Of a stretch of 36,382 nt of DNA, positions 1 through 9,390 are shown one piece after another. The DNA comes from an uncultured Oscillospiraceae bacterium (GTDB lineage Bacteria > Bacillota > Clostridia > Oscillospirales > Oscillospiraceae), in assembly GCA_934593275.1 (NCBI GenBank), contig CAKTQE010000017.1:1-36382 (forward strand). The letters are read 5' to 3'. Under the pieces are notes generated by a model. It had not been told where the DNA came from, did no database searches, and saw only the letters and a program-made list of their open reading frames with translations. A program made the translations under genes and the position numbers. Within the stretch, counting starts at the first letter, position 1. Each line of letters starts with the position of its first letter.

Positions 1-65
1 TTTACTACGGACGATGCTAGAACCGGTCTTAAACATCTTTATCCAATAGTAAATTTTTAAGTGGT
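1..65. other. AT-rich stretch ahead of the surface-protein ORF
   Basis: These bases are about one third G+C, while the following gene is GC-rich. In the frame of the downstream ORF there are two stops (TAG at 18-20, TAA at 30-32), and no convincing ribosome binding site precedes the ATG at 66. An 8-base word, tactacgg, occurs at 3-10 and again at 71-78. The composition break suggests a junction (recombination, insertion or assembly chimera) rather than a normal promoter region. No promoter could be assigned. Confidence 0.5.
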
Positions 66-3000
66 ATGTGCTACTACGGCAGCTTCACCCTGAAAAACGG
101 CACGCTCAACCAGCTCATCTACAGCGATTCGAAAGAAAGCGAGCTGATCCTGGAGGACATGACCTTTCCGCAGGCCAGCGCGGACATCGAACATTTGAAG
201 ATCACCATCCAGGGAAAAACAGTCTTCCAAGAAAAGGTTTCCTGCACAGGTAAGGGCGTTATCCTCCTGCGGGGCGGCACCTTTAAAAAGGGAATCAGCA
301 TAGGAAGCGGTGTCCAGCCGCTGAAGCTGCTGGCCGATGGCTATGCCTTCCAGAATGACCGGGGCATTTTGAATGCCTCCATTCCGGAAAATCTCGGCGG
401 CGAAATCCAGGTGGTGGCGCACACATGCAAGTATGTGAACGGTAAGTGCGAGTGCGGCCGCAGCTGTGACCACGTTGGCAAGGTGAATGCGGACGGCTAC
501 TGCACCGTCTGCCATGCGCTGGTCGTGCCTTACGCCATCGGCGAAGTCCGGTACACCAGCCTGGAAGATGCCCTGACCGCCGCCAAGGAAGGCGACACCA
601 TCACCCTCCGGGGCAACTTCTACCAGGGCAGCAAAACCGTGGAGATCAACAAACCCGTGACCCTGGATTTGGGCGGCCACACCCTGACCAGCGATGCCGA
701 TAACGCGCCGGTGCTGCGGGTACTGGCAGAGAATGTGACCATCCGGAACGGCACCGTGGAGAATACCCGCACCGCCAAGTCCAGTCCGGCGGTGATGGTG
801 GGCAAATTTGACGCGACCGGTATGATGCTGACCGTGAAAAACGTCAACTTCATCGGAAGCATCACTGCAGTTACCCCCCGGGCTTCCGCTCTCAGCGTCC
901 AGCCGTCCAACGTGGCCAAGGTAGAAAACGGCACCTTCACCGGCGGTATCTATGTGGAGGGCAGTCTGACCATGACCGGCGGCTCTGCCACCAGCCTGGA
1001 GCTGGGTTCTTCCCAGGGCAAGGCAGAGCTGTCCGGCGGCACCTTTGACAGCATCAATCCCGGCAACGCGGGCTACGCGGCTCTGCTGGCCGAGGGCTAT
1101 GCTTTCCAGTCCTCCGACGGCGTTCTGTTGAAGCTGGCAGACGTGAGCAGTATGAACGCCAACCAGGTCGTCAAATGTACCCACCCGGACGGCCTGACGG
1201 CAGACACCGCCTGTCCCTACTGCGGTAAGAAATGCGGTCATGGGAATATCGATCAGACCACCGGCCTGTGCCCGGATTGCGGCTACCAGATGGCGGCCTC
1301 CCTGACCGTGGATGGGACGACCACCTTCTTCGATACCTTCCGCAATGCCGCCGCCGCGGCCTATGGTGAGAATGGCGCGCTGCTGACCCTCCTGAAGGAT
1401 GAGGTGGTGCAGAACACCGTCGTGCCCACTTTCGGGAGCGGCAAGATCACCGTTGACTGGAACGGCCACACCCTCTCCGGTCAGCCCAACCGCATAGATA
1501 GCGTAATCGCCCTGTATGGGGCTCAGCTGACCCTGCGCGACAGCTCCGGCAAGAATGCCGGCGGCATATACCGGAACGCCGAAGCGATCTCGGTGCTTGA
1601 CGGCGGAAGCCTGACCATTGAGAGCGGTACCTATGCCAGCCGGGTGTACATCCCGGTCGATACTGCCACTGTCAAGATCAGCGGCGGCATATTCAAGAAC
1701 GATGGGTCGTCCAGCTACAACTATGCCATCGATACCGACGACAGCAGATATCTGGCAGAGTTGATGGCTCCCGGTTATACCCTGGCTCTGAAGCCCGATG
1801 GTACGAATCTGTACGACGTCTATGCCAATAAGGCTACGCCGGATCGCACCACTGTCTATGTGGTTCGCCACGCTTCCCATAACTTCGATGAAAGCGGCAA
1901 GTGCGCCTGCGGCGCGGCGGCTCCCGTTCAGGTGGTGGCCGGGACGGAAAGCATCTACTTTGACGATTTTGAGTCAGCGGTCAACAAGGCCATGACCCTG
2001 TCCGGCTGTACGGTGCGTCTTCTGAAGGATGTGACCTATTCCGGGGATAGCAGTATCTATATTGACAGAGGCATCTTCACCATTGACTGGAACGGCCATA
2101 CCCTTTCCGGCAGCTTCTGGGGCAATCTGCTGACCATCAGCGGCCCGGCCAACGTGACTTTGACGGACAGCTCCAACACCAATACCGGCGGCGCGCACCA
2201 GACCGGCAAAGGTGCGGCGGTGCTCATTGCCGTGGGAAGCGAAGGCATCGCGAAAATCCAGGGCGGCACCTATTCTCCCAATGTGACGCGGGCGGAACGC
2301 TGCTATGGCTCCGTCCAGATCAGCGGCGGTGTCTTTGAAAACCCCAAAGGCTATGGCCAAAACTATGCCCTTTATGATCTAGGCGACAGACCATTGTCGC
2401 AGATGCTGGCAGACGGCACGGCCTTTGCCTACGAGGCGGACGGCAGCGATCCTCTGAAAGCCTACAATGTAAATCAGTCGGTTAGCTATAGAACCGTCTA
2501 CGCGGTGGCGCATACCCACGAAATCTTTGATGAGAACGGCGTGTGCACCTGCGGCTACCCCTGCCCCCACGAAAATTGGACGGACGGCGAGTGCAATCTG
2601 TGCGGCAAGGTCTGTGACCACGAAAGTTATAAAAACGGCAAGTGCACCGTCTGCGGCTATGTCTGCCCCCACGAGGACGTAACGGAAAAGGGCGGCGTTT
2701 ACAGCTGCGATATCTGCAACCAGACCATGACCGTCATGGTGGAGACTGCGGACGGAAAGAGCTACACCACCGACCTGGCCGCCGCCCTGAATGACGCCGA
2801 GGACGGCACCACCGTGAAGCTGCTGGGAGACGCTGTTCTGACGAAGAATGTGGAGATCAGCGGCGATGGCAAGAAAGTCATCCTGAACCTGAACGACCAC
2901 GATATTTCCCAGAAGACCTGGGAGACCATCGGCGTGAAGGGCAGTACCGACGGCGCGTCAGCCGCGAAGCTCGTCATCACCGGCTCCGGCAATATTCCCT

Positions 3001-6000
3001 TCAACGTGAGCGCCCGTGACGGCGGTCAGCTGGATATGAGCGACTGGACGGGAACGGTAGGCTCTGTCACTGTGGACAATAAAAGCAGATTCGTCGGCCC
3101 CACCGGCGCGGGCAAGATCAAGCAATTGAACCCGGTTAACTGGCGACCCGGCGAGGTGGGCACCATCCTGCTCCAGGGCGGCACCATCGATGAGCTTTAT
3201 ATGCAGTGCTTCCAGAGCTTCCAGATGAACCTGGGGAGCCTGCTGGAATCCGGCTGCGCCGCCAAGAGCGGCAGCGGCTATCTGCCCTACGACCAGGTAA
3301 TCAAGTACGACGACTCGAATCCGTACACGAAAGAAAACTTCCTGTACAACCTGACCATCGTGCCCTGCCCCCACACCGGCCTGGATAGCTCCGGCCGCTG
3401 CACCTACTGCAATACTACAGGCTTTGTGGCCACCGTGACCAAGGACGGCGTGACCGCCGGCTATACCAATTTCCAATCGGCAGCCAGCCAGATTAGCTGT
3501 GGCGAGAGCGGCACGCTGAAGCTGCTGACGCATGTAAGCCTGGGCAATAACAACCAATATGCGATAAGCGGCATCCTGGATCTGAACGGCAAGGATCTGG
3601 CGGGCAAGCTGGTATGCGCCCCGGGAAGCTATTTGCAGATCGTAAACAACAGCGGCAGCAGGTCCTTTGTGAACGAACTGTTCGTGAAGTACGGCGCACG
3701 GGTGACCATTGCCGATACCGCCGCAAGCATCAACTTCAGCAAGGTGACAGTTGAAAGCGGCTCCCTGGCAAACCTGCTGCCCGAGGGCGGTGCCTACTTC
3801 AGGACTGACAGGCAAACCTGGATTCCCGTCGCAGAGGCGGCCACGAAGCGGACTTTGGAAAATGTAGCTGTGAAGGAAGTCCCCGTCAAGAGCGTGACCC
3901 TCACCGCCAACAAAACCTCTGTCCCCTACGGCCAGAGCCAGACCGTGACCCTGACCGCTTCCGCCACGCTGAGCGGGGACGCCACTGCCAGCTACGACTG
4001 GGCTGAGTTGATGTCTTACGGCCCCGTCTTCATGGGGGAAGACGAAGCCAGCTTCACCCTGCCTGCGGGCGTGAACGTGGGCAGGCATATCTACGAGGTT
4101 TCCGTCACCGCGGGGAGCTACACCCTGAGCGAGGTCATTGAGATCACCGTGACCAAGGCTCCGGGCACTCTGGAAAACAAGGACTATCCCACCAAGTTTA
4201 CCTACGGCCAAACGGTTCCCACCCCCAAGGCCGAGAACTTCATCACCAATAACCCGGCCGGTACGTTCAGCTACTTTTGGGTAACAGGAACCGGTACCAT
4301 GCTGGAAGCGGATGCGAACCCGATATCTGCCGGAACCTACACCCTGTATGTGGAGGTAGCGTCGAGCGGAAACTATGAGACCGTTCAGAACAGCTTCACG
4401 GTGACCGTCAGCCCGCTGGAAATCACCAAGGGGAATATCGTCTATGACCTGGGCGAGGATCTCATTTACAACGGCAAGTCCCAGAAAGCCGCGTTCCGGA
4501 GCATTACGGCCAACGGTATGCCGCTGAATTACACGCTCACCGGCAACACCGCCACCGACGCGGGAAGCTACACCATGACCGTCACCGGCCAGGGCAGCTT
4601 CACCGGCTCCGTGAAAATTCCCTGGGAGATTCAGCCCAGAAGCCTGGCGAATGCCAAGATCACCCTGGGTGACAGCCTGACCTACAACGGCCGGGAGCAG
4701 ACCCAGACCGTGGCCTCTGTCACCGTGGAGGGCATGGACAGAGCGCTGACCGAGGGCGTGGATTTCCGGGTCCAGGGCAACACCGGCACCAATGCCGGGG
4801 ACGATACCCTGACGGTCGAGCCGGCAAGCAGTAACTTTACCGGCGCCGCGAATCAGCCCTGGAGCATTGCGCCCATGGATATCTCGAAAGCCAATGTGGT
4901 GACAATCGACCATGACCCCCTGACCTACAACGGCAAGCTCCAGACCCCCACCGGTGTTACTGTCATTGCGGACGGCCTGAACGTGACGGTGGATGTCACC
5001 GTGACGCCGCAGACCGATGCCGGATTACACACCATGACCGTCACCGGCAAGGGCAACTTCACCGGCAGCAGGGAAGTGAACTGGTACATTGCCTACAAGA
5101 GCATTAAAGACGCGACCGTCAACCTGGACAAACAGCTGACCTACAACGGCCAGGAGCAGACCCAGAACGTGTCTGTCGTCACCGTGGATGGCATAGAAGG
5201 CGCGCTGGTCAAGGGCGTAGATTTCGGGATTACAGGCAACACCGGCACCGATGCTCAGGGCTACGTCCTGACCGTTACCGGCAGCGGCAACTTCACCGGC
5301 AGCAAGGATGTGCGCTGGAGCATCGACCCCAAGGACATTGTAGATGCCAAGATCACCCTGGGTGACAGCCTGACCTACAATTTCGAGGAGCAGACCCAGA
5401 CGATTGCCTCTGTCACCGTGGACGGCCTGAATGTGCCGACCTACACTGTCATCGACAATACCGGCACCGATGCCAAGGACTACACCCTGACCGTCGTCGC
5501 CGATGGCAACTTCACCGGCACACAGACGGCAAAGTGGAACATTGCGCCTATGGATATCACGGGTAAGACAATGGTTGTCTACTGCGATGCCATAAGCAAT
5601 GGCCTGATCTACAACGGCGAAGAGCAGACCCCGACGGTTTCCTCCGCACTGGTGCAGAATGCCAAGAAATACAAGGAGATAACCTTCCGGGTCGATGTGA
5701 CACCCCAGGTCAACGCCGGAACGTATCCCCTGACAATCATCGGCACCGGCAACTTCACCGGACGGATAGATGCGTTTAACTGGAAAATTAAACCCAAGAA
5801 TATGTCCAATGCCGAAGTTGTCCTGGGCGACAGCCTGACCTACAACGGCCAGGAGCAGACCCAGACCATCACCTCTGTCACCGTGGACGGCCTGAGCGTG
5901 GATTACACCGTCACCGGCAACACCGGAACCGATGCTGATCGTTACGATATATACCTCCGCGGCAACGGCAACTTCATCGGCACCTGGCACGACGAATGGG

Positions 6001-7313
6001 AGATCGCCAAGAAGGACGTGACCATCGAGAACACCGCTGTGGAAAGCACCAAGGTCTACGACGGCACCACCGTGGCGACGATCACGAACACCGGAACTCT
6101 CTCCGCCAATTACGACGGGGACGGGCTGCAAATCGTTTCCGGCACCGCCGCCTACGACAATAAGAACGTGGGCACCGGCAAGACCGTCACCTTCACCGGC
6201 TTCTCTCTCACCGGCGACCAGGCGGACAACTATCGTTTGGTTTCTCAGCCCGCTTCCGTCACCGCGGACATCACCGCCAAGGAGATCACCCTCAGCGTGA
6301 GCGTGAAGGATAAGGTCTTTGACGGCACGACGAAGGCGGAGCTTGACACCGTGACCCACACGGATTTCGTGGCGGGGGACGATGTGGAGCTGGTAAGCGG
6401 CGAACCCAGCTTTGCCTACCCCTGCGTCCGGGCGGACATCCCCATCCGGTTCACCGACTTCCGGCTGACGGGCGGGGACGCGGGCAACTATCAGCTCACC
6501 AATGCCCAGCCTGAGGCCGTGACGGCGGAAATCCATCCCACACCCAACTATCTGGATGTGACGGACAAACCGGAATTTGACGGCAAGACCACCGTGACCG
6601 TCGACGGGACGGAATACCCCATTGAGCAAATGAACGGAACACGTTATGTCAACCTGCCGGAAACCGGCGATCTGCTGACCATCTACTCCTTTAAGGACGG
6701 CACCCCGACAGGCTCCTACACCAACTATCCCACGGGTATGCAGGTGTTCCACATCACCCGGCAGGAAGGCGGCGCAACGGCCGAGGAAATCACCGAGTTT
6801 GCCAATCTTCTGAACTACGCAGGCTGCTCCATCCGGGTCTCCGGCAAGAAGGGCATCCGGATGATCACCGGCATTGACCAGAACGTGAAGAAGAGCCTGG
6901 TCAGCAAAGCGGGCCTTGCGGGCTACACTCTGGAAGAGTACGGCACCGTTGTCCAGTGGGCGGACACTCTGGGAAGCGATACCCTGAATCTCGGCAACGG
7001 CAAGTCCAATTTCGCCTACAAGAAGGGCAATGCCGACCCAATCTTTGCTAAGGTGGACGGCATGATCCAGTACACCAATGTGCTGGTGGGCTTCACGGAT
7101 GCCCAGTGCCAGCCGGATCTGGTCATGCGGCCTTACATCAAGCTGAAGGACACCGCCACCGGCGAAACCGTCACCCTTTACGGCGGCAGCGTCACCCGTT
7201 CCATCGGCTACGTTGCCTGGCAGAACCGGGACACCTACAAGCCCGGCACCGCAAGCTACAAGTACGTCTGGAGTATCATCGATGCTGTGGATACCACGGG
7301 CTATCCCGAATAA
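66..7313 (+). CDS. Giant beta-helix / Cys-rich / YDG-repeat surface protein, 5' end probably truncated
   Basis: The 2415-residue protein is modular and probably extracellular. Residues 1-1120 alternate parallel beta-helix modules (LDLGGHTLT, VDWNGHTLSG, IDWNGHTLSG, repeated SGGTF/GGTY turns) with short Cys/His clusters of the CxCG or CxxCG type near residues 118-155, 372-410, 602-618, 815-890 and 1100-1118. An Ig-like stretch follows (about 1277-1365), then an MBG-like stretch. Seven tandem units of about 76 residues with the LTYNGxEQT core come next (1451-1982), then two YDG domains (VYDGTT, VFDGTT). The last 250 residues form a distinct terminal domain (GIRMITG, GYTLEEYGTVVQWA, RPYIKL, RSIGYVAWQN). 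There is no LPXTG motif or C-terminal membrane anchor. There is also no signal peptide: the ORF opens in the middle of a beta-helix with no clear ribosome site, so the true start is probably missing. Adhesion or glycan binding is inferred from architecture only. Confidence 0.8.
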   Translation: MCYYGSFTLKNGTLNQLIYSDSKESELILEDMTFPQASADIEHLKITIQGKTVFQEKVSCTGKGVILLRGGTFKKGISIGSGVQPLKLLADGYAFQNDRGILNASIPENLGGEIQVVAHTCKYVNGKCECGRSCDHVGKVNADGYCTVCHALVVPYAIGEVRYTSLEDALTAAKEGDTITLRGNFYQGSKTVEINKPVTLDLGGHTLTSDADNAPVLRVLAENVTIRNGTVENTRTAKSSPAVMVGKFDATGMMLTVKNVNFIGSITAVTPRASALSVQPSNVAKVENGTFTGGIYVEGSLTMTGGSATSLELGSSQGKAELSGGTFDSINPGNAGYAALLAEGYAFQSSDGVLLKLADVSSMNANQVVKCTHPDGLTADTACPYCGKKCGHGNIDQTTGLCPDCGYQMAASLTVDGTTTFFDTFRNAAAAAYGENGALLTLLKDEVVQNTVVPTFGSGKITVDWNGHTLSGQPNRIDSVIALYGAQLTLRDSSGKNAGGIYRNAEAISVLDGGSLTIESGTYASRVYIPVDTATVKISGGIFKNDGSSSYNYAIDTDDSRYLAELMAPGYTLALKPDGTNLYDVYANKATPDRTTVYVVRHASHNFDESGKCACGAAAPVQVVAGTESIYFDDFESAVNKAMTLSGCTVRLLKDVTYSGDSSIYIDRGIFTIDWNGHTLSGSFWGNLLTISGPANVTLTDSSNTNTGGAHQTGKGAAVLIAVGSEGIAKIQGGTYSPNVTRAERCYGSVQISGGVFENPKGYGQNYALYDLGDRPLSQMLADGTAFAYEADGSDPLKAYNVNQSVSYRTVYAVAHTHEIFDENGVCTCGYPCPHENWTDGECNLCGKVCDHESYKNGKCTVCGYVCPHEDVTEKGGVYSCDICNQTMTVMVETADGKSYTTDLAAALNDAEDGTTVKLLGDAVLTKNVEISGDGKKVILNLNDHDISQKTWETIGVKGSTDGASAAKLVITGSGNIPFNVSARDGGQLDMSDWTGTVGSVTVDNKSRFVGPTGAGKIKQLNPVNWRPGEVGTILLQGGTIDELYMQCFQSFQMNLGSLLESGCAAKSGSGYLPYDQVIKYDDSNPYTKENFLYNLTIVPCPHTGLDSSGRCTYCNTTGFVATVTKDGVTAGYTNFQSAASQISCGESGTLKLLTHVSLGNNNQYAISGILDLNGKDLAGKLVCAPGSYLQIVNNSGSRSFVNELFVKYGARVTIADTAASINFSKVTVESGSLANLLPEGGAYFRTDRQTWIPVAEAATKRTLENVAVKEVPVKSVTLTANKTSVPYGQSQTVTLTASATLSGDATASYDWAELMSYGPVFMGEDEASFTLPAGVNVGRHIYEVSVTAGSYTLSEVIEITVTKAPGTLENKDYPTKFTYGQTVPTPKAENFITNNPAGTFSYFWVTGTGTMLEADANPISAGTYTLYVEVASSGNYETVQNSFTVTVSPLEITKGNIVYDLGEDLIYNGKSQKAAFRSITANGMPLNYTLTGNTATDAGSYTMTVTGQGSFTGSVKIPWEIQPRSLANAKITLGDSLTYNGREQTQTVASVTVEGMDRALTEGVDFRVQGNTGTNAGDDTLTVEPASSNFTGAANQPWSIAPMDISKANVVTIDHDPLTYNGKLQTPTGVTVIADGLNVTVDVTVTPQTDAGLHTMTVTGKGNFTGSREVNWYIAYKSIKDATVNLDKQLTYNGQEQTQNVSVVTVDGIEGALVKGVDFGITGNTGTDAQGYVLTVTGSGNFTGSKDVRWSIDPKDIVDAKITLGDSLTYNFEEQTQTIASVTVDGLNVPTYTVIDNTGTDAKDYTLTVVADGNFTGTQTAKWNIAPMDITGKTMVVYCDAISNGLIYNGEEQTPTVSSALVQNAKKYKEITFRVDVTPQVNAGTYPLTIIGTGNFTGRIDAFNWKIKPKNMSNAEVVLGDSLTYNGQEQTQTITSVTVDGLSVDYTVTGNTGTDADRYDIYLRGNGNFIGTWHDEWEIAKKDVTIENTAVESTKVYDGTTVATITNTGTLSANYDGDGLQIVSGTAAYDNKNVGTGKTVTFTGFSLTGDQADNYRLVSQPASVTADITAKEITLSVSVKDKVFDGTTKAELDTVTHTDFVAGDDVELVSGEPSFAYPCVRADIPIRFTDFRLTGGDAGNYQLTNAQPEAVTAEIHPTPNYLDVTDKPEFDGKTTVTVDGTEYPIEQMNGTRYVNLPETGDLLTIYSFKDGTPTGSYTNYPTGMQVFHITRQEGGATAEEITEFANLLNYAGCSIRVSGKKGIRMITGIDQNVKKSLVSKAGLAGYTLEEYGTVVQWADTLGSDTLNLGNGKSNFAYKKGNADPIFAKVDGMIQYTNVLVGFTDAQCQPDLVMRPYIKLKDTATGETVTLYGGSVTRSIGYVAWQNRDTYKPGTASYKYVWSIIDAVDTTGYPE
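4416..6011 (+). repeat. Seven tandem ~228-bp coding repeats (YNG-type units)
   Basis: Seven head-to-tail units of about 76 codons each carry a YNG/YNF-x-(E/L/S)-Q core, a GNTGTDA-like turn, a (N/S)FTG or NFIG motif and a closing W-x-I-(A/D/K/Q)-P or similar. Some units share long identical DNA: 4651-4687 and 5344-5380 are the same over 37 bases. Units 4 and 7 share a stretch starting at the LTYNGQEQTQ codons. Such identity could allow unit gain or loss by recombination. Confidence 0.8.
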
Positions 7314-7325
7314 GGAGGCAGACGG

Positions 7326-8477
7326 ATGAAAAAGTTATTCGTGATTTTTCTGGCACTGACCCTTGTCCTGGGCGCAGGCTGCTCTAATCAAACGGAGCAG
7401 CCCGCCCCGGCGGAAACGACGACTCCCACCCAGGCGTCCACCGCGGATCCTGTGGAGACGGAGCCTGTCGAGACTACCGTTCCCGCCCCCCGGACTGTGG
7501 AGGGCACCATTCAGGGCATCCACATTCCGGCCATTCTCAGTTTCCCCCAGCGGGGCGACATCATCCAGGTGGTTGGCTATCCCGACGAAGCCACGGCCAC
7601 GGTGACGGTAGGAGAGGCTCAGGGTACACTTAACAAGGTGCTCCTGTCCTTCAACGGCGACCCGGCCTATGAGAGCTGGACGGCCTACGCCAAGTACAAC
7701 ACGGGCCTTTACGCCAGCTACACCCTGGTGGGCGATCCCGTGGAAACCTTAAAGACCAACACGCTGCTGGAGGTCCTGGACGATCTGGATGTGAGTTACC
7801 TGGTGAAGACCGGGGATTCTCTGGGCTATATCGCCAAGGATCAGGCCAGCAAGTGGCAGATCAATAGCAGCAGCTCCGGCTCCGGTGATTCCAGCGGCTC
7901 CGGCAATTCCGGCGGCTCCAGCACCGGCAGGGACGGAGGAGACATTTCACTCACAGGTTTCACGGGCGAAATCCGGCTGGTGCCTCTGGCGGACACCGTG
8001 AAAACCGGTGCGGCCCAGATTCGGGCCGACGGCGGCCGAGTGGTGCTCAAGTATTTTGACCGGGGGGATAAGGTTCAGCTGGTGCTGGATGCGGAAGTGG
8101 CCCCGGAAATTCCGGGTTATGCCCTGATCCTGGAGGACGGCGTGCTGGCTTACATTCCTGAGGGTTGGGTGGAAAAGCCCGGCGATGAAGGCTTCCAGCC
8201 CTGGGAGGGCTATGCGGGCTACCAGTGTATGCGCTACGACAACTTCGAGCTGGCTGGCAAGAGCCTGGGCCAGCTGAACTGGAATCAGAAGATCACCGTT
8301 CTGTGGCAAAGCGGCGAGGTGCTGTTGGTGCAGTCGGAGGCGGATGTTTCCTACATCGCTGCCTCCACCGCCCGTACCACCCCTATTCCCAGCAGCAGCG
8401 GCAGCTCCAGCAGCGGTTCCTCCGGCTCTTCCGACGGCGGTTCCGACGGCGAAAGCTGGACTCCGCCGAAGCTGTAA
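7326..8477 (+). CDS. Lipoprotein with duplicated RGD-containing domain
   Basis: The 383-residue protein starts with a lipoprotein signal peptide: KK, a hydrophobic core and the lipobox LGAGC with Cys19. A Pro/Thr/Glu-rich spacer follows (about 20-60). Two related globular domains are then separated by a Ser/Gly linker. Domain 1 contains QRGDIIQVV and later WTAYAKYNTGLYASYTL and YIA. Domain 2 contains DRGDKVQLV and later WEGYAGYQCMRYDNFEL and YIA, so the second looks like a duplicate of the first. A Ser/Gly-rich tail ends the protein. An AAGGAGG site at 7312-7318 overlaps the end of the giant surface gene and the gap is only 12 bases, so the two are co-transcribed and probably translationally coupled. 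It may be the membrane-linked partner of the surface protein. I do not recognise a named family. Confidence 0.8.
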   Translation: MKKLFVIFLALTLVLGAGCSNQTEQPAPAETTTPTQASTADPVETEPVETTVPAPRTVEGTIQGIHIPAILSFPQRGDIIQVVGYPDEATATVTVGEAQGTLNKVLLSFNGDPAYESWTAYAKYNTGLYASYTLVGDPVETLKTNTLLEVLDDLDVSYLVKTGDSLGYIAKDQASKWQINSSSSGSGDSSGSGNSGGSSTGRDGGDISLTGFTGEIRLVPLADTVKTGAAQIRADGGRVVLKYFDRGDKVQLVLDAEVAPEIPGYALILEDGVLAYIPEGWVEKPGDEGFQPWEGYAGYQCMRYDNFELAGKSLGQLNWNQKITVLWQSGEVLLVQSEADVSYIAASTARTTPIPSSSGSSSSGSSGSSDGGSDGESWTPPKL

Positions 8478-8774
8478 GGCAATATAGAAAATTTCCCAAG
8501 AAAAACTTGAGCTGGCCAGTGGCGGCGAATACTGCGACTATTTCATTACGGGAAATAAAGAAAATTGACAAGCCGCTGACTATGGAATCCGCATCGTGAA
8601 TGACGGATTCTCAATCATTCGGCGCACATAAACGAAAAAAGAGTAGTGACCGACCAGCCACTACTCTTTTTTTTGTTGACAGACGAATGTTTTGGAATGT
8701 TATTTCCAGGAAATGCGGTGCTTTAGCATAACCGTGTAAACAGGCCGGGAAAGGCGTGCGGGAACAAGCGGCTT
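8478..8774. other. Intergenic region between convergent genes
   Basis: This 297-base gap holds the bidirectional terminator at 8635-8674 and a small inverted repeat (gaatccg at 8585-8591 and cggattc at 8604-8610). I see no open frame with a ribosome site, no RNA gene and no repeat shared with other parts of the window. Confidence 0.5.
8635..8674. terminator. Bidirectional intrinsic terminator
   Basis: A perfect stem, gagtagtg (8641-8648) with cactactc (8659-8666) around a 10-base loop, is extended by an A-run on the left and eight T on the right. It can end transcription of the lipoprotein operon on the plus strand. With its six A on the left it can also end the ECF gene on the minus strand. 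Confidence 0.85.
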
Positions 8775-9356
8775 TTAATGATTTTCGGGAACGGTGTTCT
8801 CCAGGGTCAGGTGGTTCCGTTCCAGGGCCTTGCGGATGGCAATGGCCAGGATGGGGGCAAAGATCATGGCGACAGCGGCGTTGAACACCGTGGCGGGAAG
8901 CTTTCCCACAACGTCTACCAAGGCCGCTTCGGGTGCCCAGCCTTTGATAAATACGCCCTTGTAGTAGCTCTTAAAGAGGTACAGCAGGGCATAGGCAACG
9001 GCACCGGCAGAAGTGCCAACCAAAGCCTTGGCGTAGCCCCAGTCCTTCTTGCTGTAGTGGATCACCAGGCCGGGCAGCAGACCGTAAATGCCTTTCATCA
9101 GGAACGTCAGCCAGGCTTCGGAAATAAAGATGGGGTTGGTCATGTCGTAGATGGCAGAACCCAGACCCGCTGCCAGTCCGCCCAGCCAGGGACCCAGCAG
9201 CAGACCGGACAGGGCGCAGAAGATATTGCCCAGGTGGAACGAGGTGGTGCTGCCGATGGCCAGAGGCAACTGGACACGCATACCGGAGCTGACTGCCGTC
9301 AGGGCGGCCATTAAAGCGGCAAATACCATTTTTCTGGTGTTGATGGAACGATTCAT
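8775..9356 (-). CDS. ECF transporter S component (substrate-binding membrane protein)
   Basis: From the ATG at 9356 this gives 193 residues (MNRSINTRKMVFAALMAAL...), mostly hydrophobic with about six membrane segments. The N-terminal charged-Met/Ala-rich helix and the FHLGNIFCALSGLLLGP stretch fit the S-component fold of energy-coupling factor vitamin transporters (ECF_trnsprt/PF12822-like). S components bind a vitamin or precursor and dock on a shared EcfAAT module, which is not in this window. The substrate cannot be told from sequence. The start is set by a GGAAAGGAAGG ribosome site and by a TGGTATAAT extended -10 at 9391-9399. That -10 excludes the longer upstream reading. No riboswitch-sized leader is present: the leader is only about 28 bases. 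Confidence 0.8.
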   Translation of the reverse strand: MNRSINTRKMVFAALMAALTAVSSGMRVQLPLAIGSTTSFHLGNIFCALSGLLLGPWLGGLAAGLGSAIYDMTNPIFISEAWLTFLMKGIYGLLPGLVIHYSKKDWGYAKALVGTSAGAVAYALLYLFKSYYKGVFIKGWAPEAALVDVVGKLPATVFNAAVAMIFAPILAIAIRKALERNHLTLENTVPENH

Positions 9357-9390
9357 AGTTCTTTCCTTCCTTTCCGGAATTGATATGGCC

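Noticed and set aside
57..6752. Long minus-strand open frames (about 57-1880, 2958-4913 and 5025-6752) opposite the giant surface gene
   Set aside because: They follow the strong third-position GC bias of the plus-strand gene, have Gly/Ala/Val/His-rich composition without any domain, and lack ribosome sites. The plus-strand frame is uninterrupted with clear domains.
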